This document shows, piece after piece, positions 1-7,819 of a DNA stretch of 41,874 nt. The stretch comes from an uncultured Prevotellaceae bacterium. Its GTDB lineage: Bacteria > Bacteroidota > Bacteroidia > Bacteroidales > Bacteroidaceae. Under the pieces are notes generated by a model, which was not told the DNA's origin, made no database searches, and was given only the letters and a program-made list of their open reading frames with translations. Every line of letters begins with the position of its first letter. Position 1 is the first letter of the stretch. Position numbers and translations under genes: made by a program. The stretch covers positions 1 to 41,874 of the forward strand of contig CACXQL010000024.1 of assembly GCA_902769805.1 (NCBI GenBank), given 5' to 3'.

Positions 1-109
1 AAATGTACAATAGGGCCAAGGCGCATGTCTTCAGAGCTAAACTACTATATGCGAACACTAAATGCACATATAATTATCACCCAAATTGACGCAGAACCGT
101 CTTTTTTAA

Positions 110-196
110 AAAACACCTAACAACCTAACACAATGTACCGCAATCGCCTTGTACATCGTGGTTTGAGACCTGTTGTGTTAGGTTGTTAGGTGTTTT
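110..196. repeat. 24-bp perfect inverted repeat, probable bidirectional terminator or repeat element
   Basis: Positions 110-133 and 173-196 are exact reverse complements over 24 bp, with a 39-bp spacer. Each arm contains a tandem 8-mer (ACCTAACA twice at 115-130). The spacer carries a further small stem, ATGTAC at 133-138 against GTACAT at 151-156. The arms end in T-runs in both directions, so the hairpin could terminate the minus-strand operon that ends at 235. The long perfect arms with internal repeats also resemble a dispersed palindromic element. The rest of 1-234 shows no gene that I can support. Confidence 0.7.
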
Positions 197-234
197 CGCA
201 AATGTATATAAAGTTTGTGAAGTTTGGGAAAAGA

Positions 235-1053
235 TTACTTGTACGTATATCCCAATTGCATGGAGATATAGCCGTTAGGCCATTTCTTCCGATCTGGATA
301 TATCTTGGCATTGCCCTTTGAGAGCAGGAACAGGTCTGGTCTTATCTCACTGAATTCAAAATGCATCCTGTTCTGTCCCTCCGTATAATCTATCATCTTA
401 ATCTGCCAGCAGTCATCAACGATATGTATCTGCATGTTGTCCAGTCTCACCCGATATATGGTCCTATTGCCTGCGGTGTAACTGCCTATGTATTTCATCC
501 CCGTTTCCTTCTTCTTACGGTATTTCTTCTTCAGTTCCTTTGCCTTGTCGCGTACCTTCTCATAGAACTTGTCATATACGTTGAAACTCATGATGCCATC
601 GTGTTTCAGGAAAGACCTTATCTGCTTGGGAGTCAGCTCTTGCTTCATCTCTACCATACGCACATTGGATGTCTTTATCCTGCCTTTGTTAAACGAGATA
701 TCCTCAGCCATCGTGATACCAAAGACCTTATGTTCCATAAGCGCCGACAATATCTTCCCATAGCCTGCAAGTCGGGCTGCAAAGGTAATAGTACGCCGCT
801 TGGACATCTGCTTCAGGTCCAAGTCCTTGTATAGTTTACATGTAACAGAGTAGTTCAGGGTTTGTACGCGTTTCTTCAGCGGTTTGGCATTCTCCAGCAC
901 CTGCTTCACCAAGTATTCCTCAAAAGTCTGACCGTCTGCCAGAATCACTACTTCGTTGAGATCCTGCGTGGCATAGATATCCTCATCCTCCTGCGCCCTG
1001 CTACCTACAGGCAACAGGGCTATGAGACAAAGAACAATAATCAGTCGTTTCAT
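235..1053 (-). CDS. Secreted protein of unknown function, CarboxypepD_reg-associated style
   Basis: 272 residues with an N-terminal signal peptide (MKRLIIVLCLIALLPVGSRA). The early segment DLNEVVILADG resembles the linker that follows CarboxypepD_reg domains in Bacteroidetes (compare HEVVITRND in the gene at 40670). The middle is very rich in Lys and Arg (KELKKKYRKKKE, about residues 168-180). I recognise no catalytic motif. The start is set by its ATG lying three bases after the stop of the upstream peptidase gene, so the two are probably translationally coupled. It is the last gene of the operon that begins at 3353. A periplasmic or outer-membrane location is inferred from the signal peptide. 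Function unknown. Confidence 0.75.
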   Translation of the reverse strand: MKRLIIVLCLIALLPVGSRAQEDEDIYATQDLNEVVILADGQTFEEYLVKQVLENAKPLKKRVQTLNYSVTCKLYKDLDLKQMSKRRTITFAARLAGYGKILSALMEHKVFGITMAEDISFNKGRIKTSNVRMVEMKQELTPKQIRSFLKHDGIMSFNVYDKFYEKVRDKAKELKKKYRKKKETGMKYIGSYTAGNRTIYRVRLDNMQIHIVDDCWQIKMIDYTEGQNRMHFEFSEIRPDLFLLSKGNAKIYPDRKKWPNGYISMQLGYTYK

Positions 1054-1056
1054 CCA

Positions 1057-2454
1057 TTAATGGTCTTCCTGGAACAGCGGGTCCTCGGGCATAACCATCA
1101 CAGGCTTCTGATCATAGTCCTTCAGGAGCTTTTCGGAGACGTATTTCTTGTTGACGACAAGGCGGAACATATACTCACGGAACCAGCGGTCAGTCATGAT
1201 CAGACAACCTTGTTGTCCCCACGAGGCACCCCATGAGTTCTCCACTTTCCACTTTGTCGCCTTACCGTTTGCGTCAAGATCAACAGCCGTCAGTGTCATC
1301 GCATGAGTGGAACCACTATCGAACGTACTGATACGCTCTGCCTTCGTCATGCCGAAAGAAGTATCAAACAAGGATGAATAATCAAAATTCTCCGTGTCGG
1401 CATAACCGCGTTTGCGATCGAGTTGCTTGCCCACATCATAGCTGGAATAGAGCTTCCTGCCATCTTTCAACGAGGCGATGGCAAGCTGCTCGATGTCATC
1501 CATCGGCAGGTTCAGATATTTCCAGTTATGTCCGTCATAGGTATGACGATCATACTCCACTTCGAACGTCTTATAATACGGACGACGCGGGTCGTTCATC
1601 ACCATGATAAACGTGCCGTTGACAGGTCCGCCCACCACTTCGTCATAGAACGATTTCGGCGTATAGCGCTTCGCCTGTGTCAACTGCTTGCCGTCTTTGT
1701 TGCGGAAAGCATAGGTAAACTCCTTCACAGGTTCTCCCAATGTCATCACTAACATACCGTATATCTGTGACAAAGCCTCTTCTTTAGTCCGCTGGATATC
1801 TGCCGCCTTCTTGCCATCAGCCACCATCTTCCGCAGTTGCAGTCCATACTCACGCAGTTTTGACTTGATGAGTGCAGCCATCCGCGAGGTATTATCTGCC
1901 GAGAACGTCTCCGGCTGTATCGCCATCGGCACCAGTCCGTATTTCTCCGCTAAGTCGGCAACACCACAGAAAGTACCGCCATCGCCTATCGGAGACTTAA
2001 AGAAGAACTGTACACGCTGGGCGTCTATGGGTTCCTTAGCCGTATCAATAACCCCTTGCAGGAAGAGGTTCGCTTTCTCCAACTGGTCGTAGAAGAACAA
2101 GTAAGCCTGCGAGAACTCCACTGTCAGCGAGTCTGTACGTTGGGCGAAATTGGCACGCAGCACATTCAGTCCACTGAACATCCAACAGCGACCACTCGAC
2201 TGTTGGTCGTGAATGGACTGTTTCTTCGTCTCGATACCAAAGTAAGTATCCAGCTCACCTGCATTCGCCTGATTCTTCGCCAGGTTGTCAATGGCATTTG
2301 AGGCAAGTGCATTACGCAACGCCTTATGAGCCGGTTGTGCAGCATACTGGTGTTCCATCTGTTGGAGCATCTGCGCAGAGATGCCGCCGCCAGCAGTCTG
2401 AGCCGTTGCTGTAAGGGCAAAAGTCGCAGACAAGAGTAATAGCGTTTTCTTCAT
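1057..2454 (-). CDS. pepC: Secreted C1-family cysteine peptidase (aminopeptidase C / bleomycin hydrolase-like)
   Basis: 465 residues. A signal peptide spans about residues 1-19, which fits Bacteroidetes exported members, whereas classical PepC is cytosolic. The papain-fold triad is visible: Cys90 in QQSSGRCWMFS, His384 in STHAMTLTAV and Asn406 in VENSWGASWG. The family removes N-terminal residues from peptides. The length matches PepC (about 440-470 residues). The gene begins eight bases after the upstream M48 gene stop and ends three bases before the next start, so it sits mid-operon with another protease, which suggests a role in periplasmic peptide processing. The triad makes the family call secure; the precise substrate is unknown. 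Confidence 0.92.
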   Translation of the reverse strand: MKKTLLLLSATFALTATAQTAGGGISAQMLQQMEHQYAAQPAHKALRNALASNAIDNLAKNQANAGELDTYFGIETKKQSIHDQQSSGRCWMFSGLNVLRANFAQRTDSLTVEFSQAYLFFYDQLEKANLFLQGVIDTAKEPIDAQRVQFFFKSPIGDGGTFCGVADLAEKYGLVPMAIQPETFSADNTSRMAALIKSKLREYGLQLRKMVADGKKAADIQRTKEEALSQIYGMLVMTLGEPVKEFTYAFRNKDGKQLTQAKRYTPKSFYDEVVGGPVNGTFIMVMNDPRRPYYKTFEVEYDRHTYDGHNWKYLNLPMDDIEQLAIASLKDGRKLYSSYDVGKQLDRKRGYADTENFDYSSLFDTSFGMTKAERISTFDSGSTHAMTLTAVDLDANGKATKWKVENSWGASWGQQGCLIMTDRWFREYMFRLVVNKKYVSEKLLKDYDQKPVMVMPEDPLFQEDH

Positions 2455-2462
2455 TGTTGATA

Positions 2463-3353
2463 TTATTTTTTCTTATTCTTCTTTGAGGAAATCTTAATGG
2501 TCTTGCCCGAACTCTTAACAGAAGACTTGCTGCTGACAGAAGCCGTTGGTTTATAATACTTCTTTGCCTCAGGCAACCAACCCTGAATCTGTTGGATACG
2601 AGTGGCATCCGTGGGGTGATCGCTGAAGATAGAAGAAGAGCCGCCACCTGTTGCCGATGACATACGCTGCCAGAAATTCACAGCGACCTGTGGGTCATAG
2701 CCTGCCATCGCAGCGAAGATTAGTCCCATGTGGTCTGCCTCACTCTCCTGTTTACGGGAGAAACCTGACGACCAAGCCTGGGCACCTACGCCTAACACCT
2801 GTGTTCCCAACTGAGCCAGCCCCGTACTGACACCAGCACCCTGAGCCACGGCACCGATGATCTGCATACCATACTGCTGCTTGTAGGCATTACTCAGTCG
2901 CTCCGCAGAGTGCTTCGCCACCGCATGGGCTATCTCATGTCCTAATACGATGGCAAGGGAAGCCTCATCCTGTGTCACTGGAAGGATACCCTCATACACC
3001 ACGATCTTACCTCCAGGCATACAGAAAGCATTCACCTGTTTGTCCTGCACGAGATTGAACTCCCACTTATACTGTGAGACCTCTGCGCCCAAGCCGTTGG
3101 CATTCAGATAACTCACTACGGCATTGGCGAGCTTCTGCCCTACCCGTTTCACCATCGCGGTGTTAGCTGCATTAGTGGAAGCCTTAGCCGTCTTCATGTA
3201 CTCCTGATACTGCTGATTGCTCAGGCTGAGCACTTGCTCGTCACTAACCAACAGGTTCTGTTTACGCCCTGTGATGGGCACTGTGGATGTTGTGCCGCAA
3301 CTGACTAACAACAATGCGACGACAGACAATAAAATAACTTTTACGCTTTTCAT
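2463..3353 (-). CDS. M48-family zinc metallopeptidase lipoprotein (BepA/LoiP-like)
   Basis: 296 residues. The N terminus has a lipoprotein signal ending in LLLVSC, with Cys19 as the likely lipidated residue. The zinc site is the HExxH motif His139-Glu140...His143 in VLGHEIAHAVAKH, with a third ligand in the ESEADHMG motif near Glu205, both characteristic of M48. The family includes periplasmic quality-control proteases for outer-membrane proteins. The C terminus is a Lys/Ser-rich tail, probably disordered. It is the first gene of a three-gene operon (protease, peptidase, unknown) and has its own -33/-7 promoter just upstream. Function in envelope proteolysis is inferred from the family and lipobox. 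Confidence 0.92.
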   Translation of the reverse strand: MKSVKVILLSVVALLLVSCGTTSTVPITGRKQNLLVSDEQVLSLSNQQYQEYMKTAKASTNAANTAMVKRVGQKLANAVVSYLNANGLGAEVSQYKWEFNLVQDKQVNAFCMPGGKIVVYEGILPVTQDEASLAIVLGHEIAHAVAKHSAERLSNAYKQQYGMQIIGAVAQGAGVSTGLAQLGTQVLGVGAQAWSSGFSRKQESEADHMGLIFAAMAGYDPQVAVNFWQRMSSATGGGSSSIFSDHPTDATRIQQIQGWLPEAKKYYKPTASVSSKSSVKSSGKTIKISSKKNKKK

Positions 3354-3379
3354 ATTCCTTTGTTTTTAGTTTCTGTGTG

Positions 3380-3411
3380 CGAAGATAGTAATTATTAAGA
3401 TAATCTCCAAA
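3380..3411 (-). promoter_or_regulatory. Bacteroidetes-type promoter of the M48-pepC operon
   Basis: On the minus strand TTTG (3411-3408) is followed after 20 bp by TATCTTCG (3387-3380), one mismatch from TAnnTTTG. The start codon lies 27 bases downstream, leaving a short leader. Confidence 0.7.
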
Positions 3412-3419
3412 TTTTAGAC

Positions 3420-3452
3420 AAAAAAAACACCATCCTAATGGAGGATGGTGTT
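3420..3452 (-). terminator. Intrinsic terminator of the 119-residue protein gene
   Basis: A perfect 10-bp stem (3426-3435 with 3443-3452) and a 7-nt loop are followed on the minus strand by eight T residues (3427-3420). It lies just after the stop codon at 3478 and before the next promoter. Confidence 0.88.
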
Positions 3453-3477
3453 CTATTGGTTTATTACTCTGTGTAAA

Positions 3478-3837
3478 TTACTTCAGACCACGATTGCTCA
3501 TGGTAGCATTCAGCAGCATCACGTACTTCTTGTACTGCTCAGGATTGAGAAGGTAGTTCATGTAACCCAGATCCTTCTTGATGGCTGCGTCAACACGAGC
3601 GTCACGCTCCTCCTTGTCATACTGAGTGGCGAATACCAACTCGGCGCAGAAAGTCTTGTGAATCTCAGCCACAGCCTCCTTCAAGTCATCCTCAAGACCC
3701 AGAGCTTTACTAAGGCGATCGATGTTCACACTCAGATTGTAAGCCTCAGCATTGTTTACGCTGTTCATGTTCTCATTCTCAGCAAATGTGAGTGTCATAC
3801 TCAACATTGCAACTACTGTTAAAAACAATCTTTTCAT
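3478..3837 (-). CDS. Small secreted helical protein of unknown function
   Basis: 119 residues with a signal peptide (MKRLFLTVVAMLSMTLTFA). The mature part is predicted to be mostly helical and charged, ending in LLNPEQYKKYVMLLNATMSNRGL. This kind of short exported protein is common in Bacteroidales, but I know of no assigned function. It is monocistronic: a strong terminator follows it and a promoter with good spacing lies about 200 bp upstream, giving an unusually long, structured leader. A stress-induced or translationally regulated role is possible but not shown. Confidence 0.78.
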   Translation of the reverse strand: MKRLFLTVVAMLSMTLTFAENENMNSVNNAEAYNLSVNIDRLSKALGLEDDLKEAVAEIHKTFCAELVFATQYDKEERDARVDAAIKKDLGYMNYLLNPEQYKKYVMLLNATMSNRGLK

Positions 3838-3950
3838 TTTCGTTACCCTTTCTTTTCTTTTAATTATACATATGCCCCTTGTGCCTGTGTTTACCTTATT
3901 TATATACGGGGCTTAACCTTAATCGCTCAGTTCTCTAACTGATTGACGAT

Positions 3951-4038
3951 GACAATTGCGATGCAAAGTGAACGCAGAGCTGAGCTCGCTCGAGCTATGC
4001 TGAGCCGCAGCTCGCAATCGCACTTGACTCTCATTGTC
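3951..4038 (-). other. Long imperfect hairpin in the leader of the 119-residue protein gene
   Basis: GACAAT at 3951-3956 pairs with ATTGTC at 4033-4038. Between them lie matching blocks (AAGTG/CACTT, GAGCT/AGCTC) and the palindrome GCTCGAGC. A second small perfect stem, TCAGTT-CTCT-AACTGA, sits at about 3927-3942. The whole 3838-4043 stretch carries no gene and is transcribed as leader if the promoter at 4044-4075 is real. It could be a cis-regulatory RNA or a dispersed repeat element. Confidence 0.45.
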
Positions 4039-4043
4039 GAGTG

Positions 4044-4075
4044 CAAAGGTACGGCAAAATCTGATACAAACCAAA
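4044..4075 (-). promoter_or_regulatory. Bacteroidetes-type promoter for the 119-residue protein gene
   Basis: TTTG (4075-4072 on the minus strand) and a perfect TACCTTTG (4051-4044) are separated by 20 bp. The predicted start lies near 4037, about 200 bases upstream of the start codon. Confidence 0.72.
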
Positions 4076-4133
4076 GATTTTAACCTTCTGTGTGCGCAAA
4101 CACCCCAAAATCTTGACTTCTATCAAAGAATTC

Positions 4134-4164
4134 TTGCCTATTTGAAAATTTATTCGTACCTTCG
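4134..4164 (+). promoter_or_regulatory. Bacteroidetes-type promoter of slyD
   Basis: TTG at 4134-4136 and TACCTTCG at 4157-4164 are spaced by 20 bp. The slyD ATG is 28 bases downstream. Confidence 0.68.
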
Positions 4165-4191
4165 CAACCAAAATAGGAAAAAGTAGAGATT

Positions 4192-4770
4192 ATGAGCAAT
4201 ACATCTAACAAATACATTGCTGTGAGTTACCGCCTCTATGTGGACGAAGACAATGGTAAGGAGATGATGGAAGAGGCTACGGAAGAACAGCCATTCCACT
4301 TCATCAGCGGTTTCGGCATCGCTCTGGATGCCTTTGAGAAGAATATCGTCAACCTGCAGAAAGACGAGACGTTTGATTTCTCTCTTGATAAAGAAGAGGC
4401 ATACGGTGACTATGATGAAACGCATGTGATTGACTTAGACCGTGAGGTGTTCAGCATCAACGGCCATTTCGACCACGAGCATATCTATATAGATGCCGTC
4501 GTTCCCTTGCAAAACGAGGACGGCAACCGCTTCTATGGCAGAATCGTGGAGATAGGAGAAGAGAAGGTGAAGGTAGACCTGAACCACCCACTTGCCGGCG
4601 AGACCTTGCACTTTGAAGGAAAAGTACTGGAGAACCGTGAGGCAACAAACGAGGAGATCCAAGGTATGATTAACCGGATGAGTGGCGGTTGCGGTTGCGG
4701 ATGCCATGACTGCGATGGAGACTGTGACGGTCATCATCATGATGGCTGCGACTGCGGACACTGCCATTGA
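4192..4770 (+). CDS. slyD: FKBP-type peptidyl-prolyl cis-trans isomerase SlyD-like, with metal-binding tail
   Basis: 192 residues. The N-terminal half is the SlyD-type FKBP domain (YRLYVDEDNGKEMMEEA, then FISGFGIALDAFEKNI), interrupted by the insert-in-flap chaperone region (about residues 70-130; HPLAGETLHFEGKVL closes the FKBP fold). The C terminus from about residue 162 is a Cys/His/Gly/Asp-rich tail (repeated CGCG, HDCDGDCDG and HHHDGCDCGHC segments), as in SlyD proteins that bind nickel or zinc. It acts in the cytoplasm in proline isomerisation and chaperoning, and in metal delivery. The tail is unusually rich in Cys. The gene is followed by aroC after a spacer made entirely of heptamer repeats, so the two may be cotranscribed. 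Confidence 0.93.
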   Translation: MSNTSNKYIAVSYRLYVDEDNGKEMMEEATEEQPFHFISGFGIALDAFEKNIVNLQKDETFDFSLDKEEAYGDYDETHVIDLDREVFSINGHFDHEHIYIDAVVPLQNEDGNRFYGRIVEIGEEKVKVDLNHPLAGETLHFEGKVLENREATNEEIQGMINRMSGGCGCGCHDCDGDCDGHHHDGCDCGHCH

Positions 4771-4812
4771 GAGTTGAAAGCTGATAGTTGAAAGTTTATA
4801 GTTTAAAGTTGA
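4771..4812 (+). repeat. Heptanucleotide repeat array filling the slyD-aroC spacer
   Basis: Six consecutive 7-mers of the form NAGYTKA (GAGTTGA, AAGCTGA, TAGTTGA, AAGTTTA, TAGTTTA, AAGTTGA) run from the base after the slyD stop to the aroC start, which is itself a TTG resembling the repeat. Confidence 0.8.
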
Positions 4813-4813
4813 G

Positions 4814-5884
4814 TTGAACACATTTGGTAACATATTCACGCTGACGACATTCGGAGAGAGCCACGGTGAGGCTATCGGTGGTGTCGTGGACGGTATGCCC
4901 GTTGGCATTGAAGTCGACTTGGACTTCATCCAAAGTGAACTGAATCGCCGTCGCCCTGGACAAAGCAGTATCACAACTTCCAGACAAGAGGGCGACGTAG
5001 TGGAACTGCTGAGTGGCGTGTTTGAGGGACGTACCACAGGATGCCCCATCGGTTTCATCGTGAGGAATACGAACCAGCACTCACAGGACTATGAGAATAT
5101 GCGCCAGATGTTCCGTCCTTCTCATGCCGACTATACCTATTATAACAAATACGGGAACCGTGATTATCGGGGTGGCGGCAGGTCTTCTGCACGTATCACT
5201 ATCAGTCGTGTGGTTGCTGGCGCACTTGCCAAACTGGCTTTACGCCAACTGAACATACAGGTAAAGGCCTATACCTCACAGGTCGGAGATATCTGTCTGG
5301 ACCGTGACTACAGAAAATACGACCTCTCCCTGACAGAGACAAACATTGTACGCTGTCCTGATCCCATAAAGGCTGCCGAGATGGTACAACTGATTACACA
5401 GGTAAAAGCAGAAGGGGATACTATCGGTGGTGTCATCACTTGTGTGGTGAAAGGCTGTCCTGCTGGAATGGGTGAGCCGGAATTCGGCAAGTTACATGCT
5501 GCCTTGGGGGCTGCTATGCTGAGTATTAATGCGGTAAAAGGCTTTGAATATGGTGAAGGCTTCGACGGAGCAGCAGGAAGAGGCTCTGAACAGAACGATG
5601 TCTTTGTCAATGACTATGGTAAGATAAGGACACAGACCAACCATAGCGGAGGCATCCAAGGAGGCATCAGTAACGGTGAGGATATCTATTTCCGCGTGGC
5701 TTTCAAGCCTGTGGCTACCCTACTCCGTGAGCAAAGCACTGTAGATATTGATGGCAACCCTACAAAACTCACGGCTAAAGGACGACATGACCCCTGTGTC
5801 TTACCTCGGGCAGTACCTGTTGTGGAAGCAATGGCGGCAATGACTATTTTGGACTATTATTTGCTGTACAAAACTGTGAAATGA
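4814..5884 (+). CDS. aroC: Chorismate synthase
   Basis: 356 residues, normal for the family. It converts 5-enolpyruvylshikimate-3-phosphate to chorismate, the last shikimate-pathway step, using reduced FMN. Family signatures are visible: [11 protein letters not shown] near the start, [18 protein letters not shown] (about residues 40-58), [13 protein letters not shown] and [10 protein letters not shown] in the C-terminal half. The start is a TTG: an in-frame TAG lies at 4799-4801, no in-frame ATG fits the conserved N terminus (NTFGN), and the heptamer array runs right up to it. It is likely cotranscribed with slyD. Confidence 0.96.
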   Translation: MNTFGNIFTLTTFGESHGEAIGGVVDGMPVGIEVDLDFIQSELNRRRPGQSSITTSRQEGDVVELLSGVFEGRTTGCPIGFIVRNTNQHSQDYENMRQMFRPSHADYTYYNKYGNRDYRGGGRSSARITISRVVAGALAKLALRQLNIQVKAYTSQVGDICLDRDYRKYDLSLTETNIVRCPDPIKAAEMVQLITQVKAEGDTIGGVITCVVKGCPAGMGEPEFGKLHAALGAAMLSINAVKGFEYGEGFDGAAGRGSEQNDVFVNDYGKIRTQTNHSGGIQGGISNGEDIYFRVAFKPVATLLREQSTVDIDGNPTKLTAKGRHDPCVLPRAVPVVEAMAAMTILDYYLLYKTVK

Positions 5885-5924
5885 TTTTTTTGTATCAAAT
5901 TTGCAAAAAAATCGATAAAATGTC

Positions 5925-5954
5925 TTGCCGATTAAAATAATTATACTATCTTTG
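5925..5954 (+). promoter_or_regulatory. Bacteroidetes-type promoter upstream of a predicted small RNA
   Basis: TTG at 5925-5927 and a perfect TATCTTTG at 5947-5954 with 19 bp between. It points away from aroC into a region with no plus-strand gene. Confidence 0.75.
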
Positions 5955-5960
5955 CATTTG

Positions 5961-6060
5961 CAATTGAGGGGGTTGAGAAATTCTCCAATATGCTTTTAGT
6001 TAAGTCTAGTTTAGTTTTTGTGTTGGTTGAGGGCAGCCGTCTGGTTGCCCTCAAGTTTTT
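5961..6060 (+). ncRNA. Predicted ~100-nt small RNA between aroC and pyrD
   Basis: A consensus promoter (5925-5954) is followed about 100 bases later by a very strong intrinsic terminator (6027-6060). Between them is an AT-rich stretch with a small imperfect hairpin near 5973-5990 (TTGAGAA facing TTCTCCAA). A start codon at 5990 opens a frame that runs through the terminator and antisense into pyrD, so it is not a convincing gene. The next plus-strand gene is more than 6 kb away, so this is not a leader. I do not recognise the family; it does not look like 6S, SRP or tmRNA. It would run 3'-to-3' towards pyrD. Confidence 0.6.
6027..6060 (+). terminator. Intrinsic terminator of the predicted small RNA
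   Basis: A 12-bp stem (6027-6038 with 6043-6054, one G-T wobble) and the 4-nt loop GTCT are followed by G and five T residues. Confidence 0.9.
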
Positions 6061-6082
6061 GATTACAACACAAAATCCTGAC

Positions 6083-6988
6083 TTAAATACAGCCTACTAT
6101 CTCCGATACAGAATGACAGCCATGCTGATCCAACCAGTCGTTGATACCATCACGCACCTTGATAGTGACAGCAGGGTCGATAAAGTTCGCCGTTCCTATC
6201 TCTATCGCTGTGGCTCCTGCCATAAAGAACTCAATGGCATCCTTCGCATTCATGATACCGCCTAAGCCGACAACAGGTATCTTAACGGCCTTTGCCACTT
6301 GCCATACCATCCGCAAAGCAACAGGTTTGACGGCAGGACCGCTGAGTCCACCTGTATTAATACTCAAAACAGTACGACGCTTCTCAATATCAATCGCCAT
6401 ACCCATTAACGTATTAATCAAAGAGACACTGTCGGCTCCCTGTGCCTCACAGGCACGTGCTATCTCCGCAATATTCGTCACATTGGGCGATAGTTTCACG
6501 ATCAGCGTCTTGTGATAACGTTCACGAACAGCCTTTACCACACTCTCCGCCCCAGCACAGGTAACTCCAAAAGCCATGCCTCCGTCTTTCACATTGGGAC
6601 ATGAGATGTTCAGTTCGATGGCAGGAATCTTCTCCAAGGCATCAATACGGGCAGCACACTCCGCATAGTCTTCTGGAGAGGAACCGCTGACATTGACAAT
6701 CATATTCGTATCGATATCCTTAATCTGCGGATAGATATGCTCACAGAAATAGTTAACACCCTTGTTCTGAAGTCCCACACAGTTAAGCATTCCCTGTGGA
6801 GTCTCTGCCATACGCGGATAGTCATTGCCCTCACGAGGATTCAAGGTGGTACCTTTGACTATAATACCACCTAAGCCATCTAAGGGAATGAAGTCTGCAA
6901 ACTCCAGACCATACCCGAAAGTTCCTGATGCCGTCATCACTGGATTCTTCAGGGACAGACGACCTATCTTGACGCTTAAATCTGCCAT
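6083..6988 (-). CDS. pyrD: Dihydroorotate dehydrogenase, class 1B catalytic subunit
   Basis: 301 residues. It oxidises dihydroorotate to orotate in pyrimidine synthesis with FMN, passing electrons to PyrK. Visible signatures: [10 protein letters not shown] near residue 18, [10 protein letters not shown] at about 46-55, catalytic Cys130 in [12 protein letters not shown] (class 1 enzymes use Cys, class 2 Ser), and the phosphate-binding GLGGI and [11 protein letters not shown] segments near the C terminus. Its start codon lies inside the end of pyrK (13-base overlap), so translation is coupled and the two form the 1B heterotetramer. No strong terminator is visible after its stop. Confidence 0.96.
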   Translation of the reverse strand: MADLSVKIGRLSLKNPVMTASGTFGYGLEFADFIPLDGLGGIIVKGTTLNPREGNDYPRMAETPQGMLNCVGLQNKGVNYFCEHIYPQIKDIDTNMIVNVSGSSPEDYAECAARIDALEKIPAIELNISCPNVKDGGMAFGVTCAGAESVVKAVRERYHKTLIVKLSPNVTNIAEIARACEAQGADSVSLINTLMGMAIDIEKRRTVLSINTGGLSGPAVKPVALRMVWQVAKAVKIPVVGLGGIMNAKDAIEFFMAGATAIEIGTANFIDPAVTIKVRDGINDWLDQHGCHSVSEIVGCI

Positions 6989-7752
6989 AACAATTGTTTT
7001 ACGTTAAATACTGGTCCTTCCTTACATACACAGAGGTTGCCCTTCGTGGTCTTCTCCACACAACACAGACAAGCTCCCAAGCCGCATGCCATCATATTCT
7101 CCAAGGATGCCTCACACTCAATATCAGCTTGATGGGCATAACGAGCCACAGCTACCATCATGGGCTTGGGACCACAGGTGGCTATACGGTCGAAATGTTC
7201 CTTCTGCAATACAGAATGATTGGTAACAAAACCCTTCTCACCCTCTGAACCATCTTCCGTTGTGATGAAGACACATCCATACTGACGGAACAGATCTATC
7301 TCCAATAAATCTGCTTTTGTGCGGGCTCCTAAAAGGAATGTAGGCTCAATACCTGCTTTCTTCATCTCTGCTCCCATATACAATAAGGGAGCTACACCCA
7401 CGCCTCCGCCTACTAACAGGATACGCTCTGAGGCTTCCTGTGGCATCGTAAAACCATTGCCCAATGGTAATATACAGTTAACGATATCACCGACCTTCAA
7501 CTCACCCAGTCGACGAGTACCATCACCTACCATCGCAACCAGAAGCCACAATTCGTTATTCACCTTATCCACGTAATTAATGGAGATGGGACGACGTAGG
7601 AATGTGGTTTCAGAACCATCTACACGCACCTCGACAAACTGTCCTGGGAGCATCTCCGGAAGTGGTTTGTTGCCTGTCAAACGAAGCAGGACATGTTTAG
7701 GACTGATGCGTTCTGCCTGTTTTACAGTCAGGTCAAGAATATACTTTTTCAT
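6976..7752 (-). CDS. pyrK: Dihydroorotate dehydrogenase electron-transfer subunit
   Basis: 258 residues from the ATG at 7752. An in-frame extension upstream to 7821 crosses the promoter and is rejected. The protein carries FAD and a [2Fe-2S] cluster and relays electrons from PyrD to NAD+. Seen: FAD-binding FLRRPISI (about 51-58), nucleotide-binding [12 protein letters not shown] (about 114-125), and the C-terminal cluster Cys residues in [10 protein letters not shown] (Cys223, Cys228, Cys231) plus Cys243 in CVCKEG, the C-x4-C-x2-C-xn-C pattern. It overlaps pyrD by 13 bases, and its promoter lies between 7777 and 7807. Confidence 0.95.
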   Translation of the reverse strand: MKKYILDLTVKQAERISPKHVLLRLTGNKPLPEMLPGQFVEVRVDGSETTFLRRPISINYVDKVNNELWLLVAMVGDGTRRLGELKVGDIVNCILPLGNGFTMPQEASERILLVGGGVGVAPLLYMGAEMKKAGIEPTFLLGARTKADLLEIDLFRQYGCVFITTEDGSEGEKGFVTNHSVLQKEHFDRIATCGPKPMMVAVARYAHQADIECEASLENMMACGLGACLCCVEKTTKGNLCVCKEGPVFNVKQLLWQI

Positions 7753-7776
7753 ATACCTTATTATAATATTTGGCTG

Positions 7777-7807
7777 CGAAATTACTAAAAAAAAACGAGA
7801 ACACAAA
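7777..7807 (-). promoter_or_regulatory. Promoter of pyrKD
   Basis: Minus-strand TTTG (7807-7804) and TAATTTCG (7784-7777, one mismatch) are 19 bp apart. The -33 box lies inside the terminator hairpin of the upstream XRE gene. Confidence 0.62.
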
Positions 7808-7819
7808 AAATGTGTTCTC
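7787..7819 (-). terminator. Intrinsic terminator of the XRE regulator gene
   Basis: A perfect 9-bp stem, GAGAACACA at 7797-7805 with TGTGTTCTC at 7811-7819, is followed on the minus strand by G and nine T residues. The gene's stop codon (7818-7820) lies within the stem. Confidence 0.88.

Noticed and set aside
5990-6265. Open frame starting MLLVKSSLVF on the plus strand
   Set aside because: It runs through the strong terminator at 6027-6060 and then antisense into pyrD, with no ribosome site at its start. It is better explained as part of a small RNA region.
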